Of a stretch of 64,000 nucleotides of DNA, positions 59,474 to 64,000 are shown piece by piece. The notes beneath the pieces were generated by a model. The model was not told the DNA's origin. It was given only the letters and a program-made list of their open reading frames with translations, and did no database searches. Position 1 is the stretch's first letter, and every line of letters begins with the position of its first letter. Source of the DNA: Paenibacillus lignilyticus (lineage in GTDB: Bacteria; Bacillota; Bacilli; Paenibacillales; Paenibacillaceae). The stretch is from the NCBI RefSeq assembly GCF_017942085.1, contig NZ_JAGKSP010000004.1:248001-312000 (forward strand), in the 5' to 3' direction. The position numbers and the translations under genes were made by a program.

Positions 59474-61609
59474 ATGACTAGTATTCCTAATGATTATGTG
59501 GAACGCGTTTACGCCGGCTGGCTCGGTAAAGTCATCGGTGTGCGGCATGGCGGTAATATCGAGCAGTGGACATATGATCGAATTGCCCGTACGTTCGGTG
59601 AAATAACCGGTTATTTGCATGCATTTCGAAACTTTGCCGCCGACGACGATACGAATGGGCCGATGTTTTTCCTTCGAGCCCTGGAGGATTATACGCACAC
59701 CAGCGACATTACAGCGGAACAAATGGGGCTCACCTGGCTCAACTATGCGCCGGACGGTCATGGTTTCTATTGGTGGGGCGGCTACGGCAAATCGACGGAG
59801 CATACGGCGTACCAGAATTTGAAGAATGGGATTATGGCCCCTCGTTCCGGATCAATCGCTCAGAACGGTGCTGCGGTTGCGGAGCAAATTGGCGGACAGA
59901 TTTTCATCGATACATGGGGATTGATCGCACCGGGCAATCCTGCGCTTGCAGCCGAATACGCGGAGAAAATTGCAAGCGTTTCCCATGATGGAAACGGCAA
60001 ATACGGCGGCATGTTTATTGCAGCTTGTATTGCGGCGGCTTTCGTCCATAAGGATATTCACGAAATACTGGAAGCGGGGCTTTCTGTCATCCCTGCCGAT
60101 TGCGCATATGCCCAAATGACAAGAGCGGTCATGGAATATCATGCAGGGCAGCCTGAACAATGGAGGGATGCGTTCCGCTTCGTGGAGTCGCGTTACGGCT
60201 ACCACCTCTACCCGGGCGAGTGTCATATCATTCCGAATGCCTCTGTCATCATTCTCTCCTTACTTTACGGAGAAGGCGACTTCTCGCGTGCAATCAACAT
60301 TTGTAATATGTGCGGCTGGGATACGGACTGTAACGTTGCTAATGTAGGTACCATAATGGGCGTAATGAACGGCCTTGATGGGATTGATGCATCGTGGCGT
60401 CAGCCGATCAATGATTTCCTGTGCTGCTCCAGTGTGATCGGCACATTGAATATGTTGAATATCCCGTGGTGCGCAACATATATTGCGAGCCTGGGTTACA
60501 AAATCGCAGGCAGTGAGGTGCCGGAGCGCTGGGCAGCGATTCTAAGCGGTGAAGCCGCTCAGTTTCATTTTGAGCTGCCGGGATCGACGCATGCATTCCG
60601 AACGGATTCGGATGACAACGGCGTGCATGTTACAAGCTTCGTCCAGAACTCGGACGAGCTGGCAGCAAGCGGTTTACGGTCGCTGAAAGTCGTATATGAC
60701 AGAACGATGGGCGGCTATGGTTATCGAGTCTACCATAAGACCTACTATCGCCCGCATGATTTTAACGACAGTCGGTATGACCCCAGCTTCTCGCCGCTCA
60801 TCTATCCTGGGCAATCGATCACAGCGAGTCTGATGGTGCCCGACTATATCGGAGCTCCAATCAAGGCTCGGCTTTATGTGAAAGACGGCCATGCCAACGT
60901 TCGCCACTATGGTGAGTCTGTCCTCCTGGCGAAAGGGGAATGGACGTCGCTTACGTACGAGCTGCCCTATATGGCGAATGTCTGCTTGGAGGAAGCGGGA
61001 ATCGAGCTGGTACCGCTTGAAGGCTGGCATGACAATTTGATTGCTTACGTCGATCATATGCATTTCTCCGGTATTCCGAATTACTCGGTTGACTTCAAGC
61101 ATGAACGGACGGAGCGCTGGCATGGCTTGCATCAGGAAGTTAGCCAATTCACCTATCTGCGCGGCTTGTGGGCGCTGGAGAACGGGGAACTGTCCGGCAG
61201 CTACAGCGGCGAACCGGCTGAATGTTATACGGGAGATTTGAAATGGCACAATTACGAATATGAAGCGGTTATTACGCCTCAAGCAGGTGGTCATCATAAT
61301 ATGCAGTTCCGCGTACAAGGCGGTATCCGTTCTTATGCCGTCGGGCTTGCACCGGGGAACCGGTTAAAGCTCTACAAGAATGCGAATGGATATAAGGAGC
61401 TCGCGGCTGCAGACTTCGAGTGGGCATATGGCCAAGATTATACGATCAAGGTCGCTGCGCAAGAGAACCGCTTCAGCATTTCCGTCGGCGGACAGCAATT
61501 GCTGCAAGTCGAGGATACGGATGGGCCGTATTTGACCGGTCAAGTCGGATTCTCAAATCTGCATGGCAGCCATACTCATTATAAGCAGTTTTCGGTGCGC
61601 GGTTTGTAG
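59474..61609 (+). CDS. ADP-ribosylglycohydrolase-like protein with C-terminal beta-sandwich
   Basis: A 711-residue protein. The N-terminal 350 residues follow the ADP-ribosylglycohydrolase fold: GWLGKVIGVRHGGNIE near 15, the metal cluster DDDT at 57-60, and GWDTD at 281-285 in place of the usual GGDTD. The C-terminal half (about 365-711) is beta-rich and has a LamG/DUF1080-like end (HNMQFRVQGGIRSYAVGL ... LTGQVGFSNLHG), suggesting sugar binding. There is no signal peptide. It may remove ADP-ribose or hydrolyse another glycoside; the fusion and neighbours favour a carbohydrate-type substrate, which is inference. Confidence 0.82.
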   Translation: MTSIPNDYVERVYAGWLGKVIGVRHGGNIEQWTYDRIARTFGEITGYLHAFRNFAADDDTNGPMFFLRALEDYTHTSDITAEQMGLTWLNYAPDGHGFYWWGGYGKSTEHTAYQNLKNGIMAPRSGSIAQNGAAVAEQIGGQIFIDTWGLIAPGNPALAAEYAEKIASVSHDGNGKYGGMFIAACIAAAFVHKDIHEILEAGLSVIPADCAYAQMTRAVMEYHAGQPEQWRDAFRFVESRYGYHLYPGECHIIPNASVIILSLLYGEGDFSRAINICNMCGWDTDCNVANVGTIMGVMNGLDGIDASWRQPINDFLCCSSVIGTLNMLNIPWCATYIASLGYKIAGSEVPERWAAILSGEAAQFHFELPGSTHAFRTDSDDNGVHVTSFVQNSDELAASGLRSLKVVYDRTMGGYGYRVYHKTYYRPHDFNDSRYDPSFSPLIYPGQSITASLMVPDYIGAPIKARLYVKDGHANVRHYGESVLLAKGEWTSLTYELPYMANVCLEEAGIELVPLEGWHDNLIAYVDHMHFSGIPNYSVDFKHERTERWHGLHQEVSQFTYLRGLWALENGELSGSYSGEPAECYTGDLKWHNYEYEAVITPQAGGHHNMQFRVQGGIRSYAVGLAPGNRLKLYKNANGYKELAAADFEWAYGQDYTIKVAAQENRFSISVGGQQLLQVEDTDGPYLTGQVGFSNLHGSHTHYKQFSVRGL

Positions 61610-61647
61610 ATTAGAAGATCGCGAATGATGCGATCGATTGAACTCGA

Positions 61648-61694
61648 AGAGGCCTTCAATTCGCTGTTGGTATCAGCGTGGAAGGCTTCTTTTT
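61648..61694 (+). terminator. Terminator of the ADP-ribosylglycohydrolase-like gene
   Basis: AGAGGCCTTC pairs with GAAGGCTTCT (one wobble) around an inner CGCTG/CAGCG stem, followed by TTTTT. Confidence 0.8.
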
Positions 61695-61808
61695 GTATGG
61701 AATTGCGGTTCCGTGAATAGATGGCTTTCAAGTAGGGAAGACGGCTAGGAGATTTGGCCTTGCTGAGGTATAATGAGGTCTGAACCATGGCTTGGGAGGG
61801 AATTTGCA

Positions 61809-62678
61809 ATGCCGGAACTACCTGAGGTTGAAACCGTTCGGCGAACGCTGAACGAATTAATTAGGGGAAAACGGATCGAGCGGGTAACCGTGTCGCTTCC
61901 GCGTATTATACAACGACCACATGAGCCTGAGATATTTGCCGCTGCACTTGCGGGTCATACCATCGAATCCGTGGAACGCCGAGGTAAATTTCTGCGCATT
62001 CTGCTAGATGGCCTTGTACTGGTATCGCATCTTCGCATGGAAGGCCGTTATGGCGTCTACGAAGCAGATGAACCGGTGGAGCTCCACACCCATGTTCGTT
62101 TTCATTTCGAAGATGGTACGGAGCTGCGCTATAAAGATGTACGGCAATTCGGTACGATGCATTTGTTTGCACCGGGCGAGGACTTAGTCCTTCCCCCGCT
62201 TAACAAATTAGGCATTGAACCGTTAAACAAAGAATTCACATTGCAAGCCTTCAAAAAGGAAGTCGCTCATCGTTCGACGAAGATCAAGCCGCTTCTGCTG
62301 AACCAGGAATATATCGTCGGACTCGGCAATATTTATGTGGACGAGGCGCTCTTTACGGCTGGCATTCACCCCGAGCGGACAGCGGATTCCATTAAACCTG
62401 CAGAATGGACGAAGCTTCATGAAGCGATTCGAGCGACACTATCGCGAGCAGTCGATGCAGGCGGATCGTCGATTAAGTCCTATGTTAACGGCCAAGGCGA
62501 AATGGGGATGTTCCAGCACGAGCTGCTCATTTATGGCCGCAAGAACGAGCCTTGCCGCAAGTGCGGTGCAAGCATAGATAAGACCGTCGTTGGCGGCCGA
62601 GGCACACATATTTGTCTTAAATGCCAGCCATTTCCGAAGAAGCGTGGCAGTAACGCAGCCAAGCCAGCGTCTAAATAA
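61809..62678 (+). CDS. mutM: Formamidopyrimidine-DNA glycosylase
   Basis: A 289-residue base-excision enzyme for 8-oxoguanine and FaPy lesions. After Met removal it begins PELPEVE, with the catalytic proline and glutamate. LLNQEYIVGLGNIYVDEALF is the helix-two-turn-helix, and the C-terminal zinc finger is CRKCGASIDKTVVGGRGTHICLKC. ATG 61809 follows GGGAGGG. TATAAT at 61769 may be its -10. The order polA-mutM-ytaF-coaE is conserved in Bacillus. Confidence 0.97.
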   Translation: MPELPEVETVRRTLNELIRGKRIERVTVSLPRIIQRPHEPEIFAAALAGHTIESVERRGKFLRILLDGLVLVSHLRMEGRYGVYEADEPVELHTHVRFHFEDGTELRYKDVRQFGTMHLFAPGEDLVLPPLNKLGIEPLNKEFTLQAFKKEVAHRSTKIKPLLLNQEYIVGLGNIYVDEALFTAGIHPERTADSIKPAEWTKLHEAIRATLSRAVDAGGSSIKSYVNGQGEMGMFQHELLIYGRKNEPCRKCGASIDKTVVGGRGTHICLKCQPFPKKRGSNAAKPASK

Positions 62679-62775
62679 GGAACGACTCTGGGCAGCGTGC
62701 ATATGATGTACCATTCATGTTTTCTGGGCGAGTGCACAGAACCTGCGCTTTCGTCATCATGGGAGGGACATCAAG

Positions 62776-63504
62776 TTGCTCATTCATGCTGCATCATTGC
62801 TGCTGCTTGCTTTTGCCGTTAGCTTGGATGGATTCGGCGTAGGCGTTACGTACGGACTTCGGCGCATCCGAATTCCGGTGCCGTCGATTGTCATTATTGC
62901 CTTTTGCTCCGGGTTGGTCGTCTGGCTGTCCATGCAGATTGGCGCGCTGCTTACCGGTTACATGTCGCCGGATGTGGCCAAATGGATTGGTGCGATCCTG
63001 CTGATGCTGATCGGCGTTTGGGCGCTAATCCAGTATTGGAAGCGCAGAACGGAAGGGAACTCGGAGGATGCCGAGGACGCCTCTTCAACCGGTTCCGCCG
63101 ACAATGGCGCGAATGATGGTACCGGCGCTGTAATGGCTGCAGGCAACATTCGGATGGCGGCATCCACGATCGTGATTCTCGAGTTGAAGCGATTAGGCAT
63201 TGTCATTCAAATTTTACGGACGCCGCAAATGGCCGACGTCGACCGATCCGGAATTATTTCCGCATCCGAGGCCGTGCTTCTCGGTTTCGCATTATCACTT
63301 GACAGCTTCGGAGCGGGACTTGGCGCAGCGATGGTTGGCTTTAATCCACTGCTCACTGCGGTGGTCATTTCAGGCGCGAGCGGGATCTTTCTGCTAGCTG
63401 GTATGCGGCTTGGTTTCCGTTTCGCAGCCTGGCGCGGTATGCGTGCATTGTCGGTGCTGCCCGGTATTATGCTGATTGTAATGGGCGTTATGCGTTTAAT
63501 GTAG
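62776..63504 (+). CDS. ytaF: Sporulation membrane protein YtaF
   Basis: A 242-residue membrane protein of the YtaF/MntP-like family. Two similar halves each start with an LxLAFAVSLDGFGVGV-type helix (about 7-22 and 168-183: LLGFALSLDSFGAGLG). They are separated by a polar, acidic linker (about 90-120). It begins at TTG 62776, 8 nt after GGGAGGG. B. subtilis ytaF is sporulation-associated (family knowledge); transport of a metal ion is possible but unproven. Confidence 0.92.
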   Translation: MLIHAASLLLLAFAVSLDGFGVGVTYGLRRIRIPVPSIVIIAFCSGLVVWLSMQIGALLTGYMSPDVAKWIGAILLMLIGVWALIQYWKRRTEGNSEDAEDASSTGSADNGANDGTGAVMAAGNIRMAASTIVILELKRLGIVIQILRTPQMADVDRSGIISASEAVLLGFALSLDSFGAGLGAAMVGFNPLLTAVVISGASGIFLLAGMRLGFRFAAWRGMRALSVLPGIMLIVMGVMRLM

Positions 63505-63532
63505 GTGTAGGACAGAATTTGAGGTGAACGTA

Positions 63533-64000
63533 GTGATACTGGGATTAACCGGCGGCATCGCTTGTGGAAAAAGCACCGTCAGCGCCATGCTTGTGTCGCA
63601 TGGCGCCAAGCTGATCGATGCCGACCAGGTCGCCCGGGAGGTCGTACTCCCCGGCGATCCGGCGCTGGCAGCGATCGTTGCTGAATTCGGACAAGCTGTC
63701 TTGAATGATGACGGCACGATGAATCGAGCTGAAGTGGGCAAGGTCGTATTCGGCAATCGCGAACGGTTGACGAAGCTCGAAGGCATTCTGCATCCTGCAA
63801 TTCGCGAGCGAATGTGGGAGCGAATCAACGCCTATGCGGCGGAAGATCCGAATCAATTGATCGTAGCCGATATTCCTTTATTATATGAAACCGGACAAGC
63901 CTCGTTGTATGAGGCCGTGATGGTCGTATATGTACCAAGGGAGATTCAGATCGAGCGGCTGATGCAGCGTAATTCGCTAACCAGGGAACGGGCGGAGGAG
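63533..64000 (+). CDS. coaE: Dephospho-CoA kinase (5' part)
   Basis: Partial: 156 codons, open at the window end. It begins MILGLTGGIACGKSTVSAML, with the P-loop GGIACGKS, followed by the family segments LIDADQVAREVV and VADIPLLYE. It catalyses the last step of CoA synthesis, phosphorylating the 3'-hydroxyl of dephospho-CoA. The start is GTG 63533, 5 nt after GAGGTGA. Confidence 0.95.
   Translation, partial: MILGLTGGIACGKSTVSAMLVSHGAKLIDADQVAREVVLPGDPALAAIVAEFGQAVLNDDGTMNRAEVGKVVFGNRERLTKLEGILHPAIRERMWERINAYAAEDPNQLIVADIPLLYETGQASLYEAVMVVYVPREIQIERLMQRNSLTRERAEE

Noticed and set aside
59975..59990. A cre-like sequence inside the ADP-ribosylglycohydrolase-like gene
   Set aside because: It lies deep in coding sequence and such matches occur by chance.

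Overview
The window comes from a Gram-positive, endospore-forming bacterium, most likely Paenibacillus or a close relative in the Paenibacillaceae. The evidence is a complete GerA/GerB/GerC germinant-receptor operon, the sporulation membrane protein YtaF in a polA-mutM-ytaF-coaE neighbourhood, a YesM/YesN two-component system beside an LplB/LplC-type sugar ABC transporter, copper-amine-oxidase-like stalk domains, many AraC regulators, and strong AGGAGG ribosome binding sites with some GTG/TTG starts. I saw no rRNA, tRNA, transposase, phage gene or CRISPR array.

Layout. Bases 1-5.9 kb: end of a YesM-like kinase, a YesN-like regulator, two permeases and a solute-binding lipoprotein; a cre-like site precedes the permeases. 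6.3-10.5 kb: AraC regulator, GyrI-like protein, nucleoside hydrolase, arylamine N-acetyltransferase, DedA protein. 10.6-18.4 kb: carbohydrate enzymes (two Gfo/Idh/MocA oxidoreductases, aldo/keto reductase, esterase, aldose epimerase, sugar isomerase) with an AraC regulator and a GNAT gene that appears to start at CTG. 18.5-22.2 kb: ger operon. 22.3-29.2 kb: secreted DUF4038-type glycosidase with two near-identical discoidin domains, FabV, a double VOC protein, a phytanoyl-CoA dioxygenase-like protein and its AraC neighbour. 29.4-38.9 kb: a stalk-domain secreted protein; IclR, SDR, FAH-family hydrolase and a lactonase-like amidohydrolase that fit the non-phosphorylative L-fucose/L-rhamnose route; a PadR-controlled MFS exporter; two unrecognised proteins.

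39.0-54.5 kb is the most unusual part: two complete phosphate-uptake loci (pstS-pstC-pstA-pstB-phoU) in tandem. Each is preceded by an 11-bp-phased PhoP-box-like array at the same distance from a -10 element. The first also encodes a stalk/propeller exoprotein and, between pstA and pstB, a soluble CBS-pair protein with a chemoreceptor signalling domain. After the terminator of the second come a small protein, a CBS-pair GGDEF protein and an EAL protein. The two CBS regions look homologous, so phosphate uptake seems to be linked to chemosensory-type and c-di-GMP output.

54.5-56.0 kb is a gene-free block of repeats: a 400-bp tandem duplication carrying eight copies of a 14-mer, then a 47-bp tandem repeat running up to the polA promoter. 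56.1-64.0 kb holds polA, a GyrI-like protein, an ADP-ribosylglycohydrolase-like protein, mutM, ytaF and the start of coaE. Two other families of short palindromes, spaced about 51-58 bp, lie in the gaps at 6.2, 14.7 and 30.3 kb.
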